Shown piece after piece: positions 1 through 9,937 of a stretch of 64,000 nt of DNA. How positions within the stretch are numbered: position 1 is the stretch's first letter; every line of letters starts with the position of its first letter. The translations under genes were made by a program, and so were the position numbers. Origin of the DNA: Cohnella ginsengisoli (GTDB lineage Bacteria > Bacillota > Bacilli > Paenibacillales > Paenibacillaceae); the NCBI RefSeq assembly GCF_029525555.1, contig NZ_JAPDHZ010000002.1, forward strand, positions 657,868-721,867. Reading direction: 5' to 3'. The notes beneath the pieces are model-generated. The model had not been told where the DNA came from. It made no database searches and worked only from the letters and a program-made list of their open reading frames with translations.

Positions 1-267
1 TATGAACGGTTGTCCTGGCTGCTCGGCGACAAGCCCTTCGATCCCCGGCCGGATCGGCTGATCGCCCGACTCAAAGCGAAGGATCGCCTCGTGTACGTCG
101 CCGAGCCGCTCGGCGACAAGATGCTGTACGCGCAATCCGTCGTCGGCTACCAGCGATGGCAAGGCGGCCGGCTCGATCTCGCGCTCGACATGAACGGCTC
201 GCGCTTCATTCCGCTCGATGCGCTCGTGAAGCTGAGCGACGGCCTTTTTTTATCGTTAAATCAATGA
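1..267 (+). CDS. Unidentified protein, C-terminal part only
   Basis: The frame is already open at base 1, so the true start lies outside the window. About 88 residues are visible. I do not recognise the family. The segment is soluble, mixed charged/hydrophobic, with no membrane span or cysteine motif. The frame ends just after a run of seven T at 244-250; with one T fewer the protein would end at TAA 257-259 (…LFYR), so the last residues are probably wrong. It converges on the yqzE-like gene, with a hairpin between them. Confidence 0.5.
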   Translation, partial: YERLSWLLGDKPFDPRPDRLIARLKAKDRLVYVAEPLGDKMLYAQSVVGYQRWQGGRLDLALDMNGSRFIPLDALVKLSDGLFLSLNQ

Positions 268-504
268 TGGATGCAAAAAAGAGCCCGCATGGCCCCGGTC
301 GTCAGACCCGAGCTGCAGGCTCTTCTTCTTTTTGCGACCGGCCCACCAAATCCGGATGCCTAGCGGCAGCAGCTGGCCGAACCAACGGATGTGCCAGGGC
401 TCGCGCTTCTTTTTGCGCCGCTCTCGGCGTTCGTCCGCAGGCAGGTTCAGATAGGCGACAGACCGCTCCGCGACATATTTCAAATAATCCGTAGTATCGC
501 TCAT
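256..504 (-). CDS. yqzE: YqzE family small protein
   Basis: Small basic protein. Residues 1-55 match the YqzE family pattern: an N-terminal DYLKYV segment, a DERRERRKKKRE basic stretch, then RWFGQLLPLGIRIW, a short hydrophobic segment. The family is small, Firmicute-specific and of unknown function; in Bacillus it lies near competence genes. An ATG with an upstream GGGAGG supports the start at 504. The last 25 residues read through a terminator hairpin after a poly-K codon run, so a homopolymer error has probably hidden the real stop near residue 60. It lies 57 bp downstream of nasC on the same strand and may be cotranscribed. Confidence 0.65.
   Translation of the reverse strand: MSDTTDYLKYVAERSVAYLNLPADERRERRKKKREPWHIRWFGQLLPLGIRIWWAGRKKKKSLQLGSDDRGHAGSFLHPSLI
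275..322. terminator. Bidirectional hairpin terminator between converging genes
   Basis: GAGCCCGC (281-288) pairs with GCAGGCTC (315-322). The minus-strand transcript runs into six U (280-275), and the plus strand has a T-rich tract after 322. It lies inside the apparent 3' end of the yqzE-like reading frame, which suggests that gene really stops earlier. Confidence 0.6.
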
Positions 505-561
505 CGGGCTTTCCTCCCTCGCGATGCTTGATGAAGTCAGTTTGCCCGCGATCGGACCCTT

Positions 562-2698
562 TTATGCTTCCGTTGCTTCGAGAGCTGCCAGATCTGCCGC
601 GTTCAGCGCCCGGATGCGTACGGCTGAGGTTTTGAAGTCCGGCATTTTGCAAAAAGGATCGAGCAAGGGATTAGTCGCGTTGTTGACATTTTGCACGCCG
701 CCCCAATGCATCGGCACGAATACGGTGTCCTCCCGGATGTCCGCGGTCACCCGGCTGCGCACGATCATGCTGCCCCTGCGTGAGGTTACCCGCACGAGCT
801 CTCCGTCCGCGATGCGGTAACGCTCGGCCGTCCGCGGATGGATCTCCATCACGTTTTCGAGCTCCCTGGCGAGCAGCGTCGGGCTGCGCCGCGTCTGGAC
901 CCCGGTCAAATAGTGGGACAGCATTCTGCCGTTCGTCATGACGAGCGGATAAGCTTCGTCCGCCGTCTCTCCGGGCACGTCGTGAACCGCCTTCGCGAAT
1001 GCGGCTTTGCCGTCGGGGTGCGCGAATGTCCGCTCGAACAACCTCGCCGTCCCCGGACCATCGGGCTCGGGACAAGGCCAATAGACGCCGCCTTCCCGCT
1101 TCAGCCGCTCGTAGGTGATGCCGTAATAGTCCGCCGGTCCGCCCTTGCTCGCTAGGCGCAGTTCCTCGAAGATCTGTTCCGCCGTCGTGTACGGGAAATA
1201 GTCCCCCTTGCCCAGCCGCGCCGCGATGTCCGAAAGGATGACCCAGTCATGGCGGGCTTCTCCGGGCGCCGGACGGTCGCCGCCCCGAAGCAGTACGCGG
1301 CCTTCAAGGTTCGTCAACGTACCCTCGTTTTCGAGAAACGCGGTCGCGGGCAGCACCAGATCGGCCATAAGCGCCGTCTCCGAGAGAAACAGGTCCGCTA
1401 CGACCAGAAAATCCAGGCTGCGCAAGCCCTCTTCGACGAAGACCGCGTTCGGGTTGGAGACGACGGGATTCGAAGACATCACGAGCAGCGCGCGGATGTC
1501 CCGCTTGTGCACGAGCTCCATCATCTCGTATGCGGAAACGCCTTTGCCCGGCAGCTCGGCCGGATCGACGCCCCACACGCTTGCGACGTAGGCGCGATCT
1601 ACCGGATTTTCGATAAGCCGGTAGCCGGGGGAGCTGATCGGCTTTTTGCCCATGCTCCCTGCCGCCCTGCCCGTTGCCCTGCCCGGTCACGGCGCCGTAT
1701 CCGCAGCCCGGCTTGCCGATCTTGCCGGTGGCGAGGATCAGGTTCAAAAACGCCCGGACGGCCATATGGCCGTCGCGATGCTGCTCGACGCCGCGCGCGG
1801 TGAAGACCATGCCGGTGGCCGCCCGCCCGAAGGCGCGCGCCGCCCGCCGGATATCCGCTTCGTCGACGCCCGTCAGCGCCGCGATGTCGGCGAGCTGAAG
1901 CGACGACACGTACGACAGCACGTCCTCGAAGCCGTTCGTGCGCGAGGCGATGAACGAAGGGTTCGTCAGCTTTTCTTCGACGACGACCTTCAGGAGGCCG
2001 TTCGCGAGCGCCAGGTCCGTGCCGGGCTTCACTTTCAGATGAAGGTCGGCCATCTCGGCCGTCTTCGTCGTCCGCGGATCGATGACGATGAAGAAGGCGC
2101 CGTTTTCTTTGGCCTTCGCGAAGTACGGCATGAGCGTCGGCTGGCAATCCGCGATGTTCGTGCCGGCCAGTACGATGCATTCAGCTTGCGTCACCTCGGC
2201 CAGCGGATTGGTCAGCCCCCGGTCAAGGCCGAACGTCTTGACGCCCGCGGACGCAGCCGCAGACATGCAAAAGCGGCCGTTGTAATCTACGTACCGCGTC
2301 CTAAGCGCGACCCGCGCGAACTTGCCCAGCGCGTAGGCGGACTCGTTGGTCAGCGAACCGCCGCCATAGAGGCCGACGGCATCCGAGCCATGCTCCGATT
2401 GGATGGCCGAAAAGCGGTCCGCGATAACGTCCAGCGCCGCTTCCCAGGAGATCTCGCGAAATGCGCCGTCCGTCTTCAGCAACGGCATCCGCAGGCGATC
2501 CCGGCTGAGTGCATGCTGATAGGCGTTGATGCCTTTAATGCAAAGCCGCCCCTGGGAAGCGGCATTGGGCAATCCTTCGATTTTGTACGTCGGCCGCCGG
2601 TCCGTATGTTTCTGTTCGATGACCCGCATCTTGCACTGAACGCTGCAGAACGGACATTGGGTATCGAAGCTGGCCTGTATGGCTTGCATGACTTGCAT
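562..2698 (-). CDS. nasC: Assimilatory nitrate reductase catalytic subunit
   Basis: Molybdopterin-bis-MGD oxidoreductase that reduces nitrate to nitrite in the cytoplasm. The N-terminus carries a [4Fe-4S] motif C-x2-C-x3-C (CPFCSVQC) followed by GRLCIKG. The middle has the Mo-cofactor segments GRFCMS and GTNIADCQP, and the signature GQGNGQGGREHGQ. The C-terminal molydopterin-dinucleotide-binding domain includes the HYLTG and VFVPMHWG regions. About 711 aa after correcting one frame break at the C run around 1627-1631: one base fewer restores KADQLPGYRL. Start chosen at ATG 2698, 26 codons inside the longest frame, because GAGGAGGAA precedes it. It follows nasB by 74 bp and takes electrons from it. 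There is no C-terminal BFD domain. Confidence 0.93.
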
Positions 2699-2772
2699 GG
2701 CGATTCCTCCTCTTTCTAGCACGGAAGCGCGGCTTCGGCTCCCGCCCGCGTATCTCTTGCTTCGATCGCGGA

Positions 2773-4858
2773 TCAATCCGCGCCTGCGCGGACGCCCTCC
2801 GCTAACATCGCCTCGCGAGCCTCGGCGTCAAGCAGACGCTCGCGCGCGGCGGACAAGCCCGTGCGCTCGAGCCATCGCCAGACCGGCTCGCCGTAGTCCG
2901 CCTCGGCCCGATACCACCGCAGCAGCGCTTCGGCCATCTCGAGCGCCGTATCCGCCGAAGTCTCGACGGCGATGAGCTGCGCCTGCTTGACGGGCCGCTC
3001 CGCATGACCGCCGGCATACAGCTCCCAGCCGGCCGGCGCCCGGGCGAGACCGATATCGCGGACGAGCAGGCCGACCGGTTCGTCGGCCAAGCCGGCGACG
3101 GCAGCCTGCACCCGGCTGGGCAGCGCGGCGTCCGCGAGCCTTCGGCACAGCTTAGCGGCCATGCCCGCGGCAAGGCCCTCCCCTCGATCCGCTGCCGCCC
3201 AGGGCTTCCCCGACTTGTATGGAAAAATGCCATTCATGAGCCGCGCCGGAAGCCCCCATTCGATCCCGCGTATAATAACGCAGCGCGCTCTTGCAAACGA
3301 CGCAGCCGTCCGCTGTCCGCCAATCCAATTCGGCCATCGCTTCCGCGGGCGTGCGCAAGCCCTTCTCCGCCAGCGCGAGCCTGAGCGCGCGATGACCGAG
3401 CGGCGTACAGTCGCACAACGCGGGATCCGGCGGCGCGGCCGATGCCGCGCCTGCCAGCGCCGCGCGAAGGATCGCCGCGACCATCCCGCTGCAACCGCCG
3501 CACGAGCTCGATGCCTTCGTCCGCTCCCTGACGAGCTCGATCGTGTCCGAGCCGTCCTCGGTCACCGAGCGGACGATCTCGCTTTTGCAGACGCCATTGC
3601 AGCCGCATACCGTATCCGCATCCGCCATCGCCGCCGCGGCGACGTCGCCCGCGCCGCCGGCCGGCGATCCGCTTGACTGCGCGCGCGCCAACGCCTCGAC
3701 TTTGGCGCGCCGCTTCAGATGGCCTAGCAGCGTTTGCCCTTCGTCCGTGTCGCCGTACAGGACGACGCCCGCGATACGCCCGTTTTCAGCAGTGACCCGT
3801 TTGTACGTCCCGCGCAACCCGTCGTACGCCTGCAGCACGGTGTTCGCTTCCCCGCCCTGCACGACGCCCGCGGAAAACACGTTGATGCCCGCCACCTTCA
3901 GTTGCGCATAGGGCATGCTTCCGGCATAAGGCTCCGCCTCGAGGCCGCAGACGACGCGCGCCAGCACTTTGCCCTGCTCGTAGAGCGGGGCGACGAGGCC
4001 GTAGGCGATCCCTCTGTGCTCGGCGCATTCGCCGACCGCATAGACGTCCGGCACGTTCGTCTCCATATAATCGTTGACGATGACCGCGCGATTGGTGTCG
4101 ATACCGCTCGACTTCGCGAACGCGACGTTCGGGCTGATGCCGACCGACAGGACGATCAGGTCGGCTTCGAGCTTCGAGCCGTCCGCGAACAGAAGCCCCT
4201 CCGCGCGTTTGCGCCCGAAGATGCGCGTCGTCGTCTTGCCGAGCCTGAATCGCATGCCCTGTTCTTCCAGCGCGGCACGAAGCAGTTCGGCAGACATGCG
4301 GTCGAGCTGTCGGTTCATCAGGAAGGGCGAGTTGTGGACGACTTCCACCTCCATGCCCAGATTCAGGAGACCCCGAGCCGCTTCAAGGCCGAGCAGTCCG
4401 CCTCCCAGCACGGCAGCCTTGCGATATTGGGCAGCAGCTTCCATGATTTGGCGGCAATCCTCAATCGTTCGAAACGCCAGCACGCCGGGCTTGCCAGCGC
4501 CCGGGAGCGGCGGCACGAAAGCGGACGAGCCCGTCGCCAAGATCAGCTTGTCGTAATCGACGCGGAGTCCCGACTCCGTCTCCACCCTGCGTTCGCCGGC
4601 GCGAACGCGGACGACCGACTCTCCCGTCAGCAGCCGGATGCCTCGATCCGCGTACCAGGACCAATCGTTCAAGACGATGTCCTGAAGCGAAGTGCCGCCC
4701 TGTAGCACCTTGGAGAGCTGAATGCGATTGTAATTCGGCGTCGGCTCCTTGCCGATCACGGTCACTTCGAAGGCATCGGGCGCCAATTCGAGGATCTCTT
4801 CGAGACAACGAATGCCGGCCATGCCGTTGCCGACCAACACGAGCTTGAGCTTCGCCAT
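2773..4858 (-). CDS. nasB: Assimilatory nitrate reductase electron-transfer subunit
   Basis: NAD(P)H-dependent flavoprotein partner of NasC. Residues 1-300 are a pyridine-nucleotide-disulphide oxidoreductase fold: VGNGMAG FAD motif, LATGS, and a second dinucleotide site GGGLLGLEAARG. Near residue 415 a BFD-like [2Fe-2S] domain has CGCN and CGGC, with further cysteines CDC and CVVC. The C-terminal ~150 aa resemble the ferredoxin-half domain of nitrite/sulphite reductases. A run of five T (minus strand, ~3223-3227) breaks the frame; four T give HEWHFPYKSGKPW and join the two parts into ~694 aa, close to the family size. ATG 4858 has AGGGGAG upstream. First gene of the nasBC operon, behind an attenuator-like leader. 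Confidence 0.9.
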
Positions 4859-4904
4859 GCCTACTCCCCTTCCTGCGCCGCGGCAAATGCCTGAAAAAGA
4901 ACAT

Positions 4905-4966
4905 AAAAAACCCGTCCCCTCATCGGGGCGGGCTTCGTCGCCGGTTTTCGGGCACGTCGTTGTGCC
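4905..4966 (-). promoter_or_regulatory. nasB leader: ANTAR-type hexaloop hairpin plus intrinsic terminator
   Basis: In the minus-strand RNA, GGCAC-AACGAC-GTGCC (4966-4951) is a 5-bp stem with a six-base loop that has A at position 1 and G at position 4, the ANTAR recognition pattern. A second, weaker element GGC-GACGAA-GCC (4942-4931) is off consensus at loop position 1. Its 3' arm overlaps the first bases of an 8-bp GC-rich terminator stem (4932-4911), which is followed by six U (4910-4905). No gene ends here on this strand, so the terminator is inside a leader. That is the arrangement expected of antitermination by an ANTAR protein such as NasR/NasT. The regulator itself is not in the window. 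Confidence 0.6.
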
Positions 4967-4981
4967 GCGGAATCTTTATTC

Positions 4982-5010
4982 AGCATAGGCGGAGAAACAA
5001 TCGATGTCAA
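4982..5010 (-). promoter_or_regulatory. Sigma-A promoter of nasBC
   Basis: On the minus strand, TTGACA (5010-5005), a 17-base spacer and TATGCT (4987-4982). Predicted transcription start near 4975, leaving a ~117-nt leader before nasB. Confidence 0.75.
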
Positions 5011-5087
5011 TATTCATTACTTAACTTTAGATATATTCTCTAATCGATGCACGGATCACGGCGGAAATTATTATTATGTTATATATA

Positions 5088-5117
5088 TTGACATGACTTT
5101 TGAAGCCCCTGTATAAT
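5088..5117 (+). promoter_or_regulatory. Sigma-A promoter of the nitrate transporter gene
   Basis: TTGACA (5088-5093), an 18-base spacer and TATAAT (5112-5117). Predicted start near 5124, which gives a ~175-nt leader. Confidence 0.8.
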
Positions 5118-5127
5118 CCAAATTGGC

Positions 5128-5228
5128 TCACAATGACGTGACCGAAAGCATCCGATCGCCCGGTACAACGACGTACCGCGCACTGGGGTGTCACTTTCGC
5201 CATGGTCAAGGTGCGTCTTTTCGTTTTT
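5128..5228 (+). promoter_or_regulatory. Nitrate transporter leader: dual ANTAR hexaloop hairpins plus terminator
   Basis: Two hairpins in tandem both carry the ANTAR loop pattern (A1, G4). TCAC-AATGAC-GTGA spans 5128-5141 and CGGTAC-AACGAC-GTACCG spans 5161-5178, separated by 19 nt. The 3' arm of the second abuts and can overlap a stem CGCAC (5179-5183)/GTGCG (5211-5215), followed by TCTTTTCGTTTTT. The AACGAC loop is identical to that in the divergent nasB leader. Formation of the second hairpin should hinder the terminator, as in known ANTAR-controlled operons such as Klebsiella nasF and Enterococcus eut. Confidence 0.7.
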
Positions 5229-5299
5229 CGGCACCCGCCGTGGCGCGTGAACACGCCCGAACCATATGTGATCTTGTATATCATGGGAGGCGGATTCGA

Positions 5300-6530
5300 A
5301 TGGAAATCGTAAGAGACAAAGGATTTTGGAAAAGCGGGCATAAGCCTTCTTTATTCAGCGCGTTTTTGTATTTCGACATGAGCTTCATGGTTTGGGTGCT
5401 GATCGGGCCGCTCGCGGTCATCATGATGAACGATTATCCGATGACGGCCATTCAAAAGGCGAATCTGGTGGCGCTGCCCGTCCTCGGCGGCTCCTTGCTC
5501 CGGCTCGTCTTCGGCTTCCTAACCGACTACATCGGCCCCAAGCGCACGGGGCAATTCGGCCTGCTCGCGACGATGGTGCCGCTCGTATGGGGTTGGCAAT
5601 TCGTGGATTCGCTGAACCATCTATATATCGTAGCGCTTCTGCTCGGATTCGCAGGCGCTTCGTTCGCCGCCGCGCTGCCGCTCGCCAGCCGGTGGTATCC
5701 GCCTCAATATCAAGGCCTCGCGATGGGGATCGCCGGCGCAGGCAACAGCGGCACGGTATTCTCCACGCTGTTCGCCAATCGGCTCGCCACGCATTTCGGC
5801 GGCTGGGAGACCGTATTCGGACTCGCGCTAATTCCCATCGGCATCGTATTTATCATCTTCACCGTTTTCGCCAAAGAAAGCCCAACGCAGCCCGCCCCGA
5901 AAAGACTCTCTCAATATGCGACCGTGCTTAAAAAAACGCGACACCTGGCTGTTTTGCCTCATGTACGGCGTTACGTTCGGCGGCTTCGTCGGCCTGACCA
6001 ATTACCTGACGATTTTCTTCAACGCCCAGTACGGCCTGTCCGCCGTCCGCGCGGCCGACTTCACGACGATCTGCGTTATCGCGGGCAGCTTCTTCCGCCC
6101 CGTAGGCGGGTATTTGTCCGACAAAATCGGCGGCATCCGCATGCTGATCGTCTTGTACGCAGCGGCAGGCCTCCTGTTCCTTACCATCTCTTCGCTGCCG
6201 CCGCTGGCCGTCGTCATCCCGCTTCTCTTCCTCGCGATGATGAGTCTCGGAACGGGCAACGGCGCCGTATTCCAATTGATCCCGCAGCGATTCGGCGCCG
6301 ACATCGGGCTGCTGACCGGCATCGTCGGCGCGGCCGGCGGCTTCGGCGGCTACTTGCTGCCGCTGCTGCTCGGCAGCTTGTACGGCAAGACCGGCTCTTA
6401 TACGCCCGGCTTCATCACGATGGCCTGCATTGCGCTTGGCGCGCTCGTCGCGCTCTCGATCGTGCAAGGCGTCTGGAAGCGAACTTGGCTAAGCCAGGAC
6501 GGCAGGGCAAAGCTTGAAGCGGAAGCCTGA
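5300..6530 (+). CDS. nasA: NarK/NasA-type nitrate transporter (MFS)
   Basis: Major facilitator protein of the nitrate/nitrite porter family, expected to import nitrate for NasBC. About 409 aa with roughly twelve hydrophobic spans. Typical features are the early FDMSFMVWVLIGPL span, GRLxDxxGxR-like loops (FLTDYIGPKR; later YLSDKIGG), and the glycine-rich nitrate-signature stretches GIAGAGNSGT and GIVGAAGGFGGY. A run of seven A at ~5930-5936 breaks the frame; six A give VLKKRDTWLF and fuse the halves. ATG 5300 follows GGGAGGCGG. The long leader carries ANTAR-type hairpins, so expression is probably nitrate-induced together with the divergent nasBC operon. Confidence 0.9.
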
Positions 6531-6632
6531 AGCTCAGCCGGTCCATTGCGCGGTCTATGAATGAGATTGCCCGTCCCGAGCCACGCTAACGGCAGAATCT
6601 TCGCCCCGGGCCGGAAGGAGACGGACGATCGA

Positions 6633-7442
6633 ATGATACCCTCTTATAAACGCCTCATTTGCGCAGCTTTAGTGTGCCTATCGGCAGCGCATGGCCCGCT
6701 CCCGTTACCCTCAGCCAGCGCCGAGGATACGGACGCGGGCCTTGCGCTGCCATTCGCAGGCAGTCCGACGGCAAGGCATACGCTGCCCGCAGCCGACGTG
6801 CTCATCGACGCCGGACACGGCGGCATCGACGGCGGCACGCATGTCGGGAACATCCTGGAGAAGGACATCAATCTGGCCATCTCCCGCAAGCTTTATCTCA
6901 TCTTGAGAAGCCGGGGCATGCATGCGGTGCTCAATCGTACCGGCGACTACGCGCTCAGCGACGACAACCGCTGGCTCCGCTCCTCCCGTCATCAACGCGA
7001 CCTGTCCCAGCGCAAGGCACTCGCCCGCGATATCGGCGCAGGCGCGTTCATCAGCGTTCACGTCAACTGGTCCAAACGCAAATCGGTCCGCGGGCCCGTC
7101 GTGCTCCACCGGCTCGATGCCGGCAGCGCGCTGCTCGCCTCGCTCATCCAGGAACGGCTGAACATCCAGCAGAAGACGAACGTCCCGCCGCTCGCAGGGG
7201 ATCAATTTTACGTGCTGAAAAAAGCCGGCCCCCCGAGCGTTATCGTCGAAACCGGCTTCATCAGCAACCCTGGCGATCTGAACATGCTCACCAACTCGGC
7301 GGGCCAGACCGCGATCGCGACCGCGATCGCAGACGGCATCGCGGCCTACCGGCTCGTAGGACTCTCTTCGGGTACTTTCGCGCCCGGCTCGGACTCGTCT
7401 ACAGACGCCGAGCCGGGAAGCTTCGCCCCCGGCAGCGAATAG
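6633..7442 (+). CDS. N-acetylmuramoyl-L-alanine amidase (Amidase_3)
   Basis: Exported zinc amidase that cleaves the bond between N-acetylmuramic acid and L-alanine in peptidoglycan. A signal peptide covers about residues 1-30. The catalytic domain shows VLIDAGHGGIDGG (first zinc ligand His), LEKDIN (Glu ligand), SVHVN (His ligand) and VIVETGFISN (catalytic Glu), in the order typical of CwlD/AmiC-type enzymes. Length 269 aa is close to CwlD, which makes muramic-delta-lactam in the spore cortex; that role is an inference. ATG 6633 was preferred to a TTG/ATG 72 bp upstream because AAGGAGAC precedes it. The last 97 bp overlap the 3' end of the opposing deacetylase gene. Confidence 0.85.
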   Translation: MIPSYKRLICAALVCLSAAHGPLPLPSASAEDTDAGLALPFAGSPTARHTLPAADVLIDAGHGGIDGGTHVGNILEKDINLAISRKLYLILRSRGMHAVLNRTGDYALSDDNRWLRSSRHQRDLSQRKALARDIGAGAFISVHVNWSKRKSVRGPVVLHRLDAGSALLASLIQERLNIQQKTNVPPLAGDQFYVLKKAGPPSVIVETGFISNPGDLNMLTNSAGQTAIATAIADGIAAYRLVGLSSGTFAPGSDSSTDAEPGSFAPGSE

Positions 7443-8275
7443 GGCGCGGACGGCGACAGGAGCTCCGACAGCTTGACGAACCTGACCGACGCCTGGCGCA
7501 GGGCAGGAATCGCAGCCGCCAACTGGCCCGACGTGATCAGCCCCGGGGGGCCCACGTGGCCGATTACCACCGTGCGATCGTGCTTTTGCACGCGGGCCTT
7601 GAGCAGCAAGATCTGGCCTCCCACGTGCCTGTCCGTGTACACATCGTCAAGAAACAAATCGTTCTGCAGCAAGGGCACGCCCATCTCGCGCGCCAGCTTC
7701 GGCACGACGGATTTATAAGAGGTGCGGCTGTCCAGGAAAAACAAGCCGCGCTCCTTGCATACCTGCAGCACGACGCGCATGACGCGCTCGTCCGCCGTCG
7801 CGCGAGAGCCCATATGATTGTTCATGCCGACCGCATGCGGCACGTCGGCGATCGCGGCCTCGGTGCGAAGGCGAATCTCCTCGTCGGACAAGGCGGTCAA
7901 TATCGCTTTTGGCCCGAGCCAGCTCGGCTTGCCTTTGACCGGCTCCATCGGCAAATGAACGATGACTTCTCGGCCTGCGGCATGAGCCGCTTCCGCGTCA
8001 GCTTGCGATGTCGGCAGGAACGGCATGACCGCCGCGGTGATCGGAATCGGCAATCGCAGCATTTCGGCCGTCCCCTTCATCCGATTGCCGAAGTCGTCGA
8101 TCACGACCGCGACCGTATGTTCCTTCGGCGCGTCCTGCCCGGCCGGGACAGCCGCGCTCGCGGACGACGGTGCGGGCAGCGCATTTAAAGCCACAATAAC
8201 CGAAGCAGCAACAGACGCCAGACGAATGCCGCCCCTTTTCAGCAGTCGCTTTTTCCATCGCCATCCTTTTTTCAT
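7346..8275 (-). CDS. Divergent polysaccharide deacetylase family protein
   Basis: A 309-aa exported protein with a basic start and a hydrophobic signal segment at about residues 15-42. The body matches the divergent polysaccharide deacetylase family (YibQ-like): VAVVIDDFGN metal-site motif, EVIVHLPMEP, GMNNHMGSRAT and a VVIGHVGPPG end motif. These proteins have a NodB-like fold, but their substrate is uncertain; action on wall or exopolysaccharide is inferred. The gene converges on the amidase gene and their coding ends overlap by 97 bp. Both tails are rich in Pro, Gly, Ser and Glu, suggesting disordered C-termini. ATG 8275 starts a plausible basic signal peptide. Confidence 0.8.
   Translation of the reverse strand: MKKGWRWKKRLLKRGGIRLASVAASVIVALNALPAPSSASAAVPAGQDAPKEHTVAVVIDDFGNRMKGTAEMLRLPIPITAAVMPFLPTSQADAEAAHAAGREVIVHLPMEPVKGKPSWLGPKAILTALSDEEIRLRTEAAIADVPHAVGMNNHMGSRATADERVMRVVLQVCKERGLFFLDSRTSYKSVVPKLAREMGVPLLQNDLFLDDVYTDRHVGGQILLLKARVQKHDRTVVIGHVGPPGLITSGQLAAAIPALRQASVRFVKLSELLSPSAPYSLPGAKLPGSASVDESEPGAKVPEESPTSR
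7383..7417. repeat. Perfect 10-bp inverted repeat inside overlapping gene ends
   Basis: CCCGGCTCGG (7383-7392) and CCGAGCCGGG (7408-7417) flank a 15-base loop. The stem lies in the 97-bp region where the amidase and deacetylase genes overlap tail to tail. There is no U-run on either strand, so at most it is a weak or factor-assisted bidirectional end. Confidence 0.55.
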
Positions 8276-8384
8276 TTCGCATCCCTGCCCTTCTTCATTC
8301 CAATCGTTCGCTCGGCTGTCTCATTTTGCGTGGAAATTACAGCCATTATGCGCGATGGGATAAGAAAAGTCGGGCCGCATCCTA

Positions 8385-8995
<611 letters not shown>

Positions 8996-9077
8996 TCGTC
9001 CGCTAGGCGGATGAACAGTCCAACAGGGCGTCCGACCCGTATACTGTACGACATCCCAAGCGAAGGAGTTGGCAGAC

Positions 9078-9320
9078 ATGTCGGATTGCCCAAAATGCGT
9101 TAGCAAGACCGTATACGATCCGCCGCAAACGGTATATGAGGATTATTACCATCCACAGCACGTCGAGGTCGTGCAGACCGTCGAGGTCGTCCGGCGCCAT
9201 CACTGCGTGCCCGTCTACCATCACGTCACCGTATGTACGACGAAGGACGTTTACTCCGACGACTTCGAAGGCGGCTTCCGCGGCGCCACCCGCTCCGCCG
9301 GCGCGCCGCGCCGCCGCTGA
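9078..9320 (+). CDS. CotD-like spore coat protein
   Basis: An 80-aa protein rich in His, Tyr, Val and Cys: CPKCV at the start, HPQHVEVVQTVEVVRRHHC in the middle, then YHHVTVC. This Cys-Pro-Lys opening and the His-Pro-x-His/Val repeats resemble the inner spore coat protein CotD family, although the sequence is divergent. The C-terminus is basic and Gly/Arg-rich. AAGGAG lies 10 bases before ATG 9078, which I prefer to the codon 9 bases upstream. A strong terminator follows. Coat genes are normally mother-cell (sigma-K) controlled; no such promoter could be assigned with confidence. Confidence 0.6.
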   Translation: MSDCPKCVSKTVYDPPQTVYEDYYHPQHVEVVQTVEVVRRHHCVPVYHHVTVCTTKDVYSDDFEGGFRGATRSAGAPRRR

Positions 9321-9341
9321 TCCGAAAGGCCGAAACGCAAG

Positions 9342-9379
9342 AAGGGACGAAGCAGAGCGATCTGCCCGTCCCTTTTTTT
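9342..9379 (+). terminator. Intrinsic terminator after the coat gene
   Basis: AAGGGACG (9342-9349) pairs with CGTCCCTT (9367-9374), with an inner GCAGA/TCTGC stem, and continues into seven T. Confidence 0.8.
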
Positions 9380-9465
9380 GCGTTGCTTGCGCTCGCGTTT
9401 TCGGCGCGCATATTGAATGTCGACTGCCCGGCGGATGGCCTTAAAACCGTCCATAGCGCCACGAG

Positions 9466-9816
9466 TCAGAGGTGCGCCAGAATATTCACGAGCCTGCCGA
9501 ATGGATCCCGCACGTAGAAACGCCTTACGCCCCACGGCTCGACGGCCGGCCCGTATTCGATCGCGAATCCGGCCTGCCGCATGCGCGCCAGCGCCTCGTC
9601 GACGTCGTCGACTTCGACGGACAAGTCAGGCACGGGCGCACCCGAACCACCCTCCGCCGCGAAGCTGATCTGCGCCTGCATGTCGGCCGCCGATCCGTAA
9701 GTGGCGATCCATCCGTGATCCATCAGGACGTCGAGACCGAGCGCTTCCCCGTAAAACCGCTTGGCCGCCGACAGATCCGAAGCGGCGACGTTCGCCACGA
9801 TCCGTTTCACCTTCAT
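9466..9816 (-). CDS. VOC family (glyoxalase/bleomycin-resistance type) protein
   Basis: A 116-aa single-unit vicinal-oxygen-chelate protein: NVAASDLSAAKRFYGEALGL at the start and FYVRDPFGRLVNIL at the end, with the beta-alpha-beta-beta-beta spacing of the family. The specific substrate is unknown. Start set at ATG 9816 because AGGAGG precedes it. It is the last gene of a same-strand run behind mhqR, mhqO and an esterase, so it may belong to the same quinone/electrophile response. Confidence 0.8.
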   Translation of the reverse strand: MKVKRIVANVAASDLSAAKRFYGEALGLDVLMDHGWIATYGSAADMQAQISFAAEGGSGAPVPDLSVEVDDVDEALARMRQAGFAIEYGPAVEPWGVRRFYVRDPFGRLVNILAHL

Positions 9817-9937
9817 TCTTCGCCTCCTGCCGGCGCAACTGCCGCGCACCGCCTTATCGTCATGGACGGCTTCCGCCGCATGCCGCCCTGCAGACGATCG
9901 TCACTCGGCTTGCCGCACGCTGCCTGAGCCCCGGTTC

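Noticed and set aside
562..2776. nasC as two separate genes or a pseudogene
   Set aside because: Removing one base from the C run at ~1627-1631 restores an uninterrupted family signature, as in many other genes here.
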